A DNA stretch of 64,000 nucleotides from positions 177,904,459 through 177,968,458 of the forward strand of contig NC_080539.1 in the NCBI RefSeq assembly GCF_028640845.1. The letters are read 5' to 3'. The DNA comes from Ahaetulla prasina (Eukaryota; Chordata; Lepidosauria; Squamata; Colubridae). Positions 24,718-37,600 of this stretch are shown here, one piece after another. Each line of letters starts with the position of its first letter. Position 1 is the stretch's first letter. Both the position numbers and the translations under genes were made by a program. Below the pieces are notes generated by a model. The model was not told the origin of the DNA. It ran no database searches and worked only from the letters and a program-made list of their open reading frames with translations.

Positions 24718-27700
24718 TGTGTAGAAGTAGCATATATCTGTATATATCCTACCAGATTAATACTGGTAGTACCAACTAGTACTGTCACAATTTGAATGGT
24801 TTTCAGATAAACCCCAAACCTCATTTAGGCACCATTTTAAGCCCTAGTTTGAAATTAAAAGACAATTATTTTCTTTTTGTAGAATTTCCCTCAGTAGTTT
24901 AAAATAAATATAAACCATAAACAATCAATAATTTAACTATCTTTAAAATAAGCTTTTCTAGAGATTGAAAGCAGCTGGAGGACAATATTGTGATATCAGG
25001 AAAAGAGAGAATTGCTTTAAACTTTAAAGAGTTGCAGATTACTGTATACTATATTTGTAGCCCCATAATTTCTGAAGACAGTTTTGAAAATGAATTTGGT
25101 GCTAAGCACATGACAATTTGACATGACAATTAATCATCAACTAGTATTTCTGAGAATGATCTAACTATAAATTGACAAAATGAGTTTATAGTGTTATGTT
25201 ATTATCCTGTGCAACTCCCATGATCTCAGGCTATTAATTCTATCAGCTGGGCTTAGGGGTGAGTAGAATTCAACGCTCCATGGAGAATGTGTTTTCATCA
25301 TCCCTTAAAAGGTTCATACACAAATTCAGAAATTAGGATCAACATTTTCTCCATTTGTGGACCTGAAAGATACATGTTCTTATTTACCATCCATAAACTA
25401 CAACTTGGATTTCCTTTTCATGCATCATACTTTATTTTTTCTAGCTATAAAGAACACAGAGAGCATTCTCTGCATGGAATGTTTAAGTAAACTTACCAAT
25501 CCATTAATAAATTCACATTTGCAAGACTGAGGCACATATTTTTCTACTATGCTGATAATAAGAACTGTTTTTCAATCAATTTCAAATTTTATAACACGGG
25601 TGGACAAATTTGGTTTGTGAAAGCTGATTGATCTCTGCTGACTGATGTCTAATGGATGTTGTTGCAAATTCTTTACCCAATACTCATATTATCACAGAGC
25701 ACATAAATAAAAATCAATCTGATAAAATCCAGACTATAATTAGCACAAGGAATAATAAAAAAAGTCATTAATTTGGACAAGTCAAGTTAAAACTGATATG
25801 CATCTGTAGGATAATAAAAATGAATGACGCATGGAATAGACTAAGGAAATATCTAGCCACATTACGGGCACTAATGCAGTGTCAGTGACTCAACAATGAA
25901 TCCAAAGGAAAAAAATACATACCAACAGCAATTCAGTCGGAAAGACAAAATCACAGGTTAAATATCAGAGATATTTGGCATTTAGTACTAGAGTTAGTCC
26001 TTGTTTAATGACCACAATTGGGATCAGCAAGCTAGTCATTAAGCAGTGTAGCTAAGGAAAACGTTATGATCTTATTTCAGATTTTCTCTGCTTTACAGAT
26101 CTGCAAATGTTGTAAATACAAGGACTGGTTGCAAAGTTACTTTCTCATGATAACTGCACATGGTCACTAAATGAGGCAGTTGCTAAACAAATGTTTATTC
26201 TATTCCATTCTGTTCTGTTCCATTGCATTGCATTGCATTGCATTCTTCAGATGGGTTAATGGAGTTAAGTAAAAATAGAACTTACCTGCTAGTTTATTAT
26301 ATAAAAGATACAATATGAAGGAAACTGGATGCAAAGTATACTTGAATTTGTCTCTAAATGTAAGTAACTATGGCCTGTACTCCAATCACTGGAATGGAAA
26401 TAGTTTAAAGCAATGGTTCACAACTTTTTTTGGGGTGAGGTGGGGCTGATAACACAGTACTCGTGGGATTTTCTCACAAAAATTTATCCCTGAGAGACGG
26501 GTATGTATACTTGTCAATGACTGTTGTGGAAGAGGTAACCTTAAGCAATTATATTGGCAGACTGTTTCCTGCCAATGTTCAACCTTCTGAATGGATGTTT
26601 TCTATCCACTCTATTAATCTTTGTCTTTGTTTCTGCGTAGATTAGAATTCTTTCAAGCTGGTCTGTAATCATTAACTATTAATTTTTTTAAGGTTACTGA
26701 ACCATTTTAGAACCAAGAAGTATTCTTGGGTGTGAAAATGTTGCTGACATTTCAACTTTATATATTTTTAAACTTGTACAACAAAATGATAATTAGGAAA
26801 CTAGAAAGTCCAAGAGAATGTTTATGGCCACCTATGTGGTCCTCATGCAAGGAAACATAGGCAAAGGGAGAGGCAGAACAACTGTAAATAGAATTAATCT
26901 GACAGCAGAGCAGTCAGAGTGGTTTGATCTCTTCCTCAGCAGCAGCTTAATGAAATGACTAATAGGCAAAAAATTGGTACAGGAAGGATTAATGATTAGT
27001 AATATATTTATAGTTTTATATATTGAAAAACATCCATGCATTCTTCTCATTGAGAGTATAGAGACAGCTTACCTAAGCAAGCTGGCAAATCAATGATTCA
27101 GCAATTACAGCCAATTCAAAACCTCAGTGTCACAAAATAGAAAAAGCAAAAACAGACAAGCAACAACACTCCAGTTATTTTCCCTATCCTTAGGGGGGGG
27201 AAAAGTTTGCTGAGATATTGAAGCTGCATGAGGTTTTATTCATTGAAATGCTGCCAGAAGAAAATAGGATGACATTTCAAGAGAAAACCAACAGACTCTA
27301 CTTTCATGGTATTATCTTCTCCTAATAGAAAGACAGCTAATTTGGTTGAAAAATTCAAAAGTAATTTTAGTTTAGTTTAGTTTATTTAGTTTATTTAACA
27401 ACTAGGAAATATTTAGCAATTAGTTGCATTCATATGTAGTAAAAAGTAGGTCGGTATGAATGTTGTGCTGATCCTGTTATCAGTGAAAAGAACTTGTTGA
27501 CAAAACTCTGTTATAAACTATTAAAGTTACAAAAACTTTATATATACATTATATAATAAGAAAATGTCCTTTTAGTTACATTAAAAGGTTGATGTTTGAA
27601 AACAAGACAATTCTTAGCATTTTATAGGAGAGAAACAGTTGATAGGAAAAAAATGGCCAACATGCCAAGATTTAATGAAGTCAAGAGAACAATAGACTTC

Positions 27701-28235
27701 AGAAGGATATAGTTTTCAATGCTTAGAAGAAAGGTTTAATATGGATAAAAAGATAATTGCAACTAAATAACACAAACTGGAATTTGAAATTAAATTATGA
27801 ACAAAAACAAGCAAAATAGTATAAACCTTTGTTAAGATTTAAAATGGAAGAACATGTTAAACATTGCAATGACAAAATGGGCTATTAATTTTGGACATAA
27901 TATACAGATGGCACTTGGGAGAGAATGTGGGTCACTGGTACTAAATTTACACTGTGTCACAACTTAAGATAAAAATTGTGAAGAAACCAAAATCTTTTTT
28001 ACTGGGACTAATGGACGATGAATCAGAACAGAATGAAAGAAACATTGATTTATGGGTTTGAAGATTTTAAAAGAGATTGATTAAGTGAGGAGTTGAATAA
28101 CACTTAAGAGGAATGGAGGATTGTAAGTTTTAATTATCTCCTGAAAAGGTGCTGAAAAGATGTCAGAAGTTATTATATATTATAACTTTAGTTTCTTTTC
28201 CTTCCTTCCTTTCTTTGTATTTGTCTTTATATGAA

Positions 28236-28270
<35 letters not shown>

Positions 28271-28786
28271 CTCTGATCCATTCTAAAGCCAGAGATCTGT
28301 TTAGCCGTGGCAATCTACAATATACTAGCTAGACTCGTTTAACTTGCTCTGGTTTTATATATTTTAGTTGTTTTTATAATATGAAGTGAATATATATTCT
28401 CTTGTCTTTTTCTTTAAATATCTGATCTTTTTAAGTCTAGGCTAACAGATTCCCACTGTAAGGTGTTCTTATATTAAGTATTTTATATTTTTATGTAATA
28501 ATTCTTTAGATAACAACTGTAAATACATTTGAATGAGACAGAAGTATCCAGGGAAAGCAGATGAGCTTAATAACTATTATTTTATCCACGCAATGAGCCA
28601 AGATAACATATCATGAGTATTATTGGTCAACATTCATAAATCTCTACCATTTCAGTGTATCCAAGATGTACGAACTGAGATTTTTCCAAGCAAAAGAACT
28701 TAAATGAATTGGTTTGCAGGCAAGGTTTGCAGAGTAAACAACTGCATACTCTTAAGCATATAAACTTCCTACATGGGCAGCACAGA
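24718..28786. other. Long intronic stretch with a few repeats
   Basis: Contains a degenerate MITE-like stretch at about 25990-26200 (tagtccttgtttaatgacca ... atggtcactaaatgaggcag), related to 34640-34935 and 63060-63175. It also holds a GCATT run at 26221-26244, TTTAG-type repeats near 27365-27400 and a (CA)n run at 28239-28267. Nothing coding is recognised. Confidence 0.45.
28239..28267. repeat. (CA)n microsatellite
   Basis: About 14 uninterrupted AC units. Confidence 0.95.
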
Positions 28787-29051
28787 CAGAGGTGGTATTC
28801 AGCAGGTTCTGACCAGTTCTGGAGAACTGGTAGTGGAAATTTTGAATAGTTCGGAGAACCAGTAAATACCACCTCTGACTGCCTCCCAAGTCCCAGCTGA
28901 TTGGGAGGAAATGGGTATTTTGCAGAAACCTTCCCCTGGAGTGGGGAGGGAATGGAGATTTTACAGTATTTCCCCTGCCATGCCCACCAACCCATGTCCA
29001 CCAACCCACACCCACAGAACTGGTAGTAAATTTTTTTTAATCCCACCACTG
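28787..29051. mobile_element. hAT MITE of the caggggtgaaat family
   Basis: Ends are cagaggtgg and ccaccactg, with flanks agcacaga (28779-28786) and agcatagt (29052-29059), a decayed 8-bp duplication (6 of 8 identical). The internal order of blocks matches the large element at 54318-55719 in reverse orientation. Confidence 0.75.
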
Positions 29052-29129
29052 AGCATAGTGTATTATTGTTATACACGTTATCAGCAACTACAAATGAAAT
29101 ACCCAATAAGAATGACTATCAAAATGCAT

Positions 29130-32100
29130 ACTATATAAAGAGGCAACCATCAACTGGTCCAATGAAAAATTGTACAAAAGAGATGGATTGCATCCATCAA
29201 AGAAAGGGACTGAGTTACTTAGCAATACATTCACAGATTTTCTGGATAAACATTTAAACCGAACAGTGGGGACAGAGAATTAACTGATATAGAAAATTTC
29301 TGTCCCCAGCAATCGAAAACTAAAAGGGTTATCAGTGCATGTAACATAGATGTCTGTATGGGTAAGACTATCAACCATGCTATCAAGCAAAACCAAGCAT
29401 TTAACAGTGAGTGCCATACCATGTGCACTAAACCAACAGGTGGCATGAAAGTAGGGGCAGTCAACACAGGTTATGTAGACAGTAAACACAAGATCAATCC
29501 AAATGGACTCAAATGTCTATACACCAATGCACAGAGTATGAGGAATAAACAGGGTGAATTAGAAATCCAAGTAAATGAGGGTAGATATGATATTGTTGCC
29601 ATTACGGAAACTTGGTGGGATGAAACTGACAAATGGAACATACAGCTAGAGGGATATAAATTATTTAAAAGAAATAGACCAAATAAAAGAGGAGGTGGAG
29701 TTGCACTATATATAAGAAATAACTACATCTCTACAGAAATAGAGCACAACAATGATGAAAATCATCTTGAATGTATTTGGGTCAATATAAAAGGGTGAAA
29801 ACGATATTGCCATAGGTCTATACTATAGGCCACCCAACCAAACAGAGGAAGTAGATGAACTTTTGCTAGTCAGCTAACTAAGGTATGTAGGAAGCACATC
29901 ACAGTAGTAATGGGGATTTTAACTACCCTGACATCAACTGGGAAACAAACTCTGCACCAAGTGGAAGATCCAACAGGTTCCTAACAAACCTAGCAGACAA
30001 CTTTGTTTCCCAAAAATAGAGAAGGCGACAAGGGATCAGCCATATTGGACTTAATTCTCACTAACAGAGATGAAATGATAGAAGGTGTTGAAGCTACAGG
30101 AACCTTGGGGCAAGTGACCACGCAATATTGGAATTCAACATTAAGCAAATACAAGTAGTAGAACAAAGTCAAACTAGAGTCTTGGACTTTAAGAGAGCTA
30201 ATTTCAATAAACTTAGAGAGATCTTGAGAAGGATTCAATGGATGAGAATCCTCAGGGGGAAAACAACTCAAGAAGCTTGGGAAATTTTGAAAAGTGAGAT
30301 TATAAAAGCACAGTCTAACACAATACCAATGAAGAAGAAAAATAGTAGATCACAAAAGAAACCAGCATGGATGCATAAAGAACTATCTGACAAATTGAAA
30401 GACAAAAAGGACAAATATAAAAAGTGGAAAGAGGGGCAAATAACTAAGGCAGAATATCAGCAAATAGCCCGAGCCTGTAAAGATGAAGTGAGGAAAGCTA
30501 AGGCTCACAATGAACAAAGGCTAGCGACAAAAGTAAAAAATAATAAAAAAAGCTTCTTCCAACATGTTAAAAACAAGAAAAAAGTCAAGGAAACAATTGG
30601 CCCATTGCTGGGAGAAAGTGGCAAGAAGATGACAAGCAACAGGAGAAAGCAGATCTACTTAACTCATATTTTGCATCTGTCTTTACACAAAAGGAAAAAC
30701 AATCCAACCTATCAAAACAGCACTACAAAAACAGATTAGAAACACAAGTTAAAATAGGGAAGAAAATGGTAAGTGAACACCTGTCTACCCTAGACGAGTT
30801 CAAATCACCAGGACCGGATGGATTACACCCCAAGGTTCTGAAGGAACTGGCAGACGTGATCTCAGAACCACTGAACTATATCTTTCAAAGATCCTGGAGC
30901 ACAGGGAGCTGCCAGAGGACTGGAAAAGAGCTGATGTAGTTCCCATCTTCAAAAAGGAAAAACAGATCCAGGAAACTACAGACCTATCAGTCTGACCTCA
31001 ATACCGGGAAGATTCTGGAAAAGATAATCAAGCAACGAATCACCGAACACCTAGAAGCAAACAAAGTAATAACCAAAAGCCAACATGGGTTTGTCAAAAC
31101 AGATCATGCCAGACTAATCTTATCGCATTCTTTGACAAAATGACAAAATTAGTAGACCAGAGGAATGCTGTTGATATAATTTACTTGGACTTCAGTAAAG
31201 CATTTGATAAAGTAGACCATAACCTACTACTAGATAAAGTAGAAAATGTGGGTTAGACAGCACCACCACCAGATGGATTCGTAACTGGCTGACCAACCGC
31301 ACTCAACGTGTAGTCCTCAACGGAACTACATCCACATGGAGGGAAGTATGCAGTGGAGTACCCCAAGGCTCTGTTTTAGGCCCAGTACTCTTCCACATCT
31401 TCATCAATGACTTCGACGAGGGATAGATGGGGAACTCATCAAATTTGCAGATGACACCAAGCTGGCAGGAATACCCAACACTCCAGAAAATAGGCTCAAG
31501 TTACAGAAAGATCTTGACAGACTTGAACATTGGGCGCTATCTAACAAAATGAAATTCAACAGTGAAAAAGTAAGGTTCTACATTTAGGCCAAAAACAAAA
31601 TGCACCAGTACCGTATATGTGGTACCTTGCTCAATAGTAGTACCTGTGAGAGGGATCTTGGAGTCCTAGTGGATAACCATCTAGATATGAGCCAGCAGTG
31701 TGCAGCAGCTGTTAAAAAAGCCAACACAGTCCTGGGCTGCATAAACAGAGGATAGAATCAAGATCACGTGAAGTGCTAGTACCACTTTATAATGCCTTGG
31801 TAAGGCCACACTTGGAATATTGCATCCAGTTTTGGTCGCCACGATGTAAAAAGATGTTGAGACTCTAGAAAGAGTGCAGAGAAGAGCAACAAAGATGATT
31901 AGGGGACTGGAGGATAAAACATATGAAGAACGGTTGCAGGAACTGGGTATGTCTAGTTTAACAAAAAGAAGGACTAGGGGAGACATGATAGCAGTGTTCC
32001 AATATCTCAGGGGCTGCCACAGAGAAGTGGGAGTTGGGCTGTTCTCCAGAGCACCTGAGGGTAGAACAAGAAGCAATGGGTGGAAACTGATCAAGGAAAG

Positions 32101-32327
32101 AAGCAACTTAGAACTAAGGAGAAATTTCCTGACAGTTAGAACAATTAATAAGTGGAACGACTTGCCTTCAGAAGTTGTGAATGCTCCAACACTGGAAATT
32201 TTTAAGAAAATGTTGGATAACCATCTGACTGAGATGGTGTAGGGTTTCCTGCCTGGGCAGGGGGTTGGACTAGAAGGCCTCCAAGGTCCCTTCCAACTCT
32301 GATGTTATGTTATGTTATGTTATGTTA
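29130..32327 (+). mobile_element. CR1 LINE, long but inactive copy
   Basis: About 3.2 kb of a CR1 element. The endonuclease is recognisable at about 29500-29800 (LKCLYTNAQSMRNKQGELE; DIVAITETWWDE; GGGVALYIRN). A charged linker lies at 30128-30740. Reverse-transcriptase pieces lie at about 30800-31560 ([44 protein letters not shown], with the FADD catalytic box intact). The C-terminus is at 31874-32242. The copy ends in the CR1 3' end and a (TTATG)n tail at 32301-32327. Several frameshifts and stops break the frame. The 5' start is approximate. Confidence 0.88.
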
Positions 32328-32452
32328 ATTGTGTTGTAAATGTTGTACCTTGATGAACGTATCTTTTCTTTTATGTACACTGAGAGCATATGCACCAAGA
32401 CAAATTCCTTGTGTGTCCAATCACACTTGGCCAATAAAAATTCTATTCCATC
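32328..32452 (+). repeat. 3' tail of the CR1/Rex1-like LINE
   Basis: The stretch ttgtaccttgatgaacgtat ... ccaataaaaattctattcca repeats the terminal 125 bp of the LINE at 50840-54070. It starts exactly where the CR1 short-repeat tail ends. Confidence 0.85.
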
Positions 32453-32952
32453 AAATTATCTATCAAAGGCTGACCTATTTTTTTCTTTAAACTAAAAGAA
32501 GCCCTGTACTATCTATTTTTTTCTCTATCACTAAACCTCAGGGGCGATTTAGAATATAAAGTCCAGTGTTTTCCAAAAGCTAAACAGAGTGGGAAAAACT
32601 AAGAATAAGATTTAGAATTTTGCCAGATTTAGAAGAAAAAGATGGTCTTGCATTTCTTAATTATAAACAATATTATTACGCTGGCTGTCTTTCAACAGAA
32701 TGTATAAAGTCCCTAAAGAGTAGGGCATTAATTATAGAAGGAGCTGGTAATGGACTTCATAGGTAACTATGGAATAAGGAAATGAAGGAAAGGTTTTGAA
32801 AGGACATATTATAAAACAATCTTAAATTAAAAAATATGAAATCTTTTAAAAACAAGAAGAAATCAGGTGAGTTTACCATAAGCTTCACCATCAAATGCAT
32901 TTTACTTCAGGAATAATCTTAAGAAATATTTCATCATATGCCAGTATGGTAC

Positions 32953-33205
32953 TTGAGCCACGGTAGTGCAGTGGTAAGAGTGCAGTACTACAGGTTATTT
33001 CTGCTGATTGCTGGCTGCCTGCAATTTGGCAGTTCAAATCTCACCAGCTCAAGGTTGACTCAGCCTTCCATACTTCCATGATCGGTAAAATGAGGACCCA
33101 GATTGCTGGGGACAATATGCTGACTCTGTAAACAGCTTAGAGAGGGTTGTAAAGCATTGTAAAGCGGTATATAAGTCTTAGTGCTATTGCTATTACTACT
33201 TCCAG
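32953..33205 (+). mobile_element. tRNA-derived SINE
   Basis: A polymerase III A-box-like segment (gtagtgcagtggtaagag) and B box (cagttcaaatctcacc) are followed by a SINE body (aaaatgaggacccagattgc). The 3' end is taaagcggtatataagtc then a GCTATT-like tail. The body shares sequence with the SINE at 17342-17610 but the 3' tail differs. Confidence 0.85.
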
Positions 33206-33499
33206 ATTCAAGAAACAGGCTAAACATACAGCAAGAACTGTTCAATAAAGATATTTAAAAATTTCTGGAATTATAAAACGTGATCTCACAAGAAATATCA
33301 CAATTTACTAACCTACATATTGACAGCTGCAAAATCAAATTTGGCACAACACTGGAAAAGTTGAACTTTGTCAACGATTTCAGATTGGGAGAGCAAAATT
33401 GAAAAAAATGGCAAAATTGACAGTATATATTCCTAATACTCTAACCACATTAGAAACCACAGGAATAGGTCCATATATGTAGTGTAATATGTAGAATGC

Positions 33500-33935
33500 A
33501 GGTTTTGGTATGTTCGGGTCTTTTCCCGTGTAAGATTGGAAGTATTTAGGCAACGTTTCGATGAGATCTCACTTATCATCTTCAGGCTTTGGCTTTGTTC
33601 TTATGTGAGCAAAGTGTGGATTTTAACTGCTGTTTCTCTATAAATACTGGTGGGGGGGTGTTTTTTGAATTGCAGGCCTAGCTGTTGCAAGCTGATTGGT
33701 TGGCTGTGTTGCTACATATTGATTGGTTAATGGAGTGTTTTGAATTGCTGGCCTAGCTGTTGCAAGCTGATTGGTTGGTTGTGTTGCTAATTGGTTAATG
33801 GGGTTGATGTTTGTGTGGGAAGTAGCATTTTGGGCCCTGGTCTGGTTCCGAGTTCGAGATCCTATTATGTGTTGATGTTTGTGTGGGGAGTAGCATTTTG
33901 GGCCCTGGTCTGGTTCCGAGTTCGAGAAAACAATA
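33500..33935. repeat. Unclassified repeat with internal duplications
   Basis: The block ggcaacgtttcgatgagatc ... atcatcttcagg has the look of Penelope-like or related terminal sequences read in reverse. Next, gcctagctgttgcaagctga occurs twice (about 33678 and 33752). A block beginning agtagcattttgggccctgg also occurs twice (about 33820 and 33890). Class is uncertain. Confidence 0.5.
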
Positions 33936-34639
33936 CTACATATATAATATGTAGCATTATATATATATAGTATATATATAATATATATATGTAGTAATAT
34001 ATATTTAAGCTCCATATACTGTACACTACATATTTAGACATTTGGAATATAGTTGATAGGAAAAAAGTTATAAGGCCAATAAAATAATAAATTAAAGGAT
34101 TTAAAAAGATTCTAGCAATAAAAGTTAATTTTTAATGTAAAGTATAAATACCTAGGTTTTGGTCAGCAGTATGGCATATAAATAGAAGAGAAATGAGTAT
34201 GTGTTATTACAAAGTTTTGCCCTAATATATTTTTACTAAGTTTCATTTATAGTTCGTAAATGTTTTTTTTGTTATTCAGCTGATATTATCTATTGTAGAT
34301 CTTTTTTCTCCAGTTGTATTTCATCATCCTAATAATCTTTTTAAAAACAGCATATGCATTGGTTAACTGCTATTCTTAATGATATCTTGCTATCATCATC
34401 ATTATCATCATCATCTTCTTCTTCTTCAGCTAAAAACCTGATTTAACAAGTACGATTTTGTTTCCCCCCCAACACTTCCTCTATCAACATGGAAAATTAG
34501 TCATGTGTACAGTGAATAAAACTACTGCCATTATTTTTTTTCAGATATTTGGTCAGATAATGGTTGATGAGGCTAAAGCAATTTAGCAATTATACATTAT
34601 TCAAATATATACAGTAGATCTAAAGATTATGGGACATTA

Positions 34640-34935
34640 CAGGAAGTACTTGGCTTACAACTGTAAGGGAGCCTTCCCATTACGCTTGTAGGTTGTGATG
34701 ATCATAAAGCAGGTCATCCAAGACTGACCACATTTTAGAACTTTTTTGTGGCAGTAGTTAAGCAAACACCATGGTCATTAAGTAAACTAAGTGCTATTGA
34801 GTGTTTTTGCAGAAAACCAGAAGTAAAGACTAGTTTTCAGCGAAGAGATCATAAATCAGTCATGTGACTATGGGATGCTGTAAACGATTATAAATGTAGG
34901 CCAAAAATACATTTGTATTGTGTACATTTATATTG
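34640..34935. repeat. MITE-like interspersed repeat
   Basis: Sequence such as tacttggcttacaact, atggtcattaagtaaac and catgtgactatgggatgctg is a diverged copy of a common squamate repeat related to about 25990-26200 and 63060-63175. Ends and target duplication are not resolvable. Confidence 0.5.
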
Positions 34936-36530
34936 TGTACATTTGCCAGTTGTGAGTGCCAAAAATATGGTCCCACCACCATGAAGCGGGAGGCAGCTGG
35001 CCATCAGAACTTTAGAACCTTGTCATAACTATGTTTTTTGGGGGGGATTCCATAAGACACAGAGCAGAAACTTGCAGAGAAATCCCTATCACTACAGTAA
35101 GACCTCTGACAGTCTGCCCCAAGGATGGTGGGACTACAACATCATATCACTGGCACAGCAATGAAATTAACATCAATTGTATTGTGTTGTTCTACTATAA
35201 TCTACTTCAGGTCTGCTGATGTCAATCATAGCAGACCAGGAATAGTCATCTTGATTTCTGCCGAATATTTAAGATTTTATCTTCAACCAACCCTAGCCAG
35301 GACAACCAACAATAGGGGCAAGAGAGTATCCAACTGCCAATTTCTGTCTAGCCACCAAGTATCTAAGATTCAGTAAAATATTGAAAATAAAGATATTGGG
35401 TATCATAATTTAAATTCATTTTATTTAAATGTTTCATTAGGGATGAAACATCAATTTGGAAAAACAAAATTTTGTAAAAAAAACAAACCAAGATTAGAAA
35501 CATAAGAACCTGCCTTATAGGACAATAAGGCCAATGGGTCATGAAGTTGAAATTGTCTATCTGAAAGCCTAAGTTTAACAGTTAAATCATTGTCTTTTCA
35601 TGACATGTAACTTTTCTTATAAAGCTCTTATGGATAAAGAGTATTTATTCTGGGAAAAGTTTATCAACCCTTTCAACATCAATTCTTTCTAGATCTCTTG
35701 TCCTATTCCTTTGGGTTCTTGATCAATTCAATTTCAGAAAACACTTTCCAAAATAATAAGTAAAGTTTTTAAAATGGTCTTTTATACAATTCGATTACAG
35801 TGTTATACGGATTGGGAATTAACGTATTTTGAAGCACTTAGCAAAAGTTATTTGCTAACACTAAATTCATCCACTATGCTTCTATTTATTGACTAAAAAC
35901 TGAAAAGGTAGGAGAAAAAAGTATTAACCAGAATTTTTCAATATTATTTTAATAATAGGGATACACAGAAAAGAATTAACCAGACTTAACTTTCTAAACA
36001 AAGAAATAGAATGTATATAATATTCATATATGTGCATAGTGTGCACAGCTCAGAGGTGCATATAATTCAAGAGTCTGCTCCAAGTTTCCAAAAATAGTTT
36101 AAAATAGAGGTGACTGGATATGAAAAGAGTATATTTCAGTGAGGATCTGTTTTGTTTCATTATTTCATCCAAGCTCAGACATTTCAGGTCACTTTGACCT
36201 GGTATGAAATGTAAGACCGGAATTTTCCTTGAATAAAATCTTTTGAGATACTATTTTGTTCAATATACTTGTTTTGTTCAAATGCTTATACTCTATTTAC
36301 AAGCAGAGATTGAAATACCTAGAATAATGGACCAAATCAACCTCCGCGGAACTAGCTACTTTCAGTTTGATGGACAAATAAAAAAATTAAACTTACAGCC
36401 ATGTGATTGTCACTTTCAGGATTAAAAACAGAGACTGTAATGTAATGTCTAGAAACTATTTGCATACAACCAAAAATATGTACCCGGTATATGGAGGATA
36501 ACTTTGTTAATAAAAAAGGAACAATTACAG
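34936..36530. other. Intronic stretch without recognised features
   Basis: Nothing that I can name; AT-rich with short open frames only. Confidence 0.4.
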
Positions 36531-36534
36531 AAGA

Positions 36535-37600
36535 CACTTAAATCAATCAACAACATCTTCAAAGGAATAGAATTCACAAGGGAAGAAGAAAACAACACAT
36601 TACCCTTCTGGATATCCTCATCAGCAGAGGAAATTATGGCAAATTAGAAGCACACATTTATCCAAAAAGTACCATGCTAACCAAGTTCTCCATTATCAAA
36701 GTAACAACTGAACCCCCCCCATAAGAGGAGCTGTGTATGAACATTATTCAGATTACATAAAAGCACTGCAGCAACTCAAAACATCAGAAAAGGGAAACAG
36801 ACTGCCTATACAACCTCTTCCAAAAAAAATGGATACCTACAAAACTTTATCCAAAAGTGCTTGACCATTCAACCTGCTACAGCACAAATCAACATAAACT
36901 ATGAAAAGGATAACACTGCCATGCATCAGAAACATGTCAGAAATGATCAACAGACTATTACAACTACGTGGTATCACTATAGCATACAAACTAACTAGAG
37001 CCCTTCAAAACATCCTAAAGACCTATTAATCCAAGAAGAAAGAAAACAGGAGTCATTGGTAAAATAGATTATACGCACTGCAACAATCATTATGTAGAAC
37101 AGACAGGCAGAAGTCGAGCAGAGTGCATCCATGAATATCAACAAATCAAGACATGATGAAAACTCCTTAAACTAACAATGATGGACAAACTCAACCATAG
37201 TTTCGACTGGAATCCTAGTTCAAGTTAAATTGAATAACACCAGAGAATTCCTGGAAGCTTGGCACTCAGACAAATCAGCTATCCAAAGATACACAGAGAT
37301 AAGCCTCATTTATACACCATTCAAAAGAGACAATAAAAAACATTAAGAAGGAAACAAAAAGACTAGAACACATCCTCCTCAGAAGCCTACACCCAGATAA
37401 GCAGGATTTATTACCAGGCAAGCAACCAAGCAGAAAACCATACTCCCATCAACACTGACAGGGCAAGTTACTGTATATAAAGAGGGAGCAATTCCACACT
37501 CACTAGCACTGATAATATTATCTACCGGTAGTCAGATAATAAAATCTCTGTAAGCAAACAACCAAGCTCAGAGAGCACTAAGGACTCCATAAGAATGAAA
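36535..37600 (+). mobile_element. Penelope-like element, decayed, with GIY-YIG remnant
   Basis: Frame pieces read as the end of a Penelope-type reverse transcriptase (GIEFTREEENNTLPFWIS at about 36565) followed by a GIY-YIG-like endonuclease remnant (GVIGKIDYTHCNNHYVEQTG at about 37050-37110, where family members have GxIYxIxCxxCxxxYVGQTGR). Downstream LNHSFDWN fits the same domain. The 3' end gcaaacaaccaagctcagag is shared with 10835-10920 and 42398-42490. Stops and frameshifts are frequent, so it is inactive. Confidence 0.75.
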
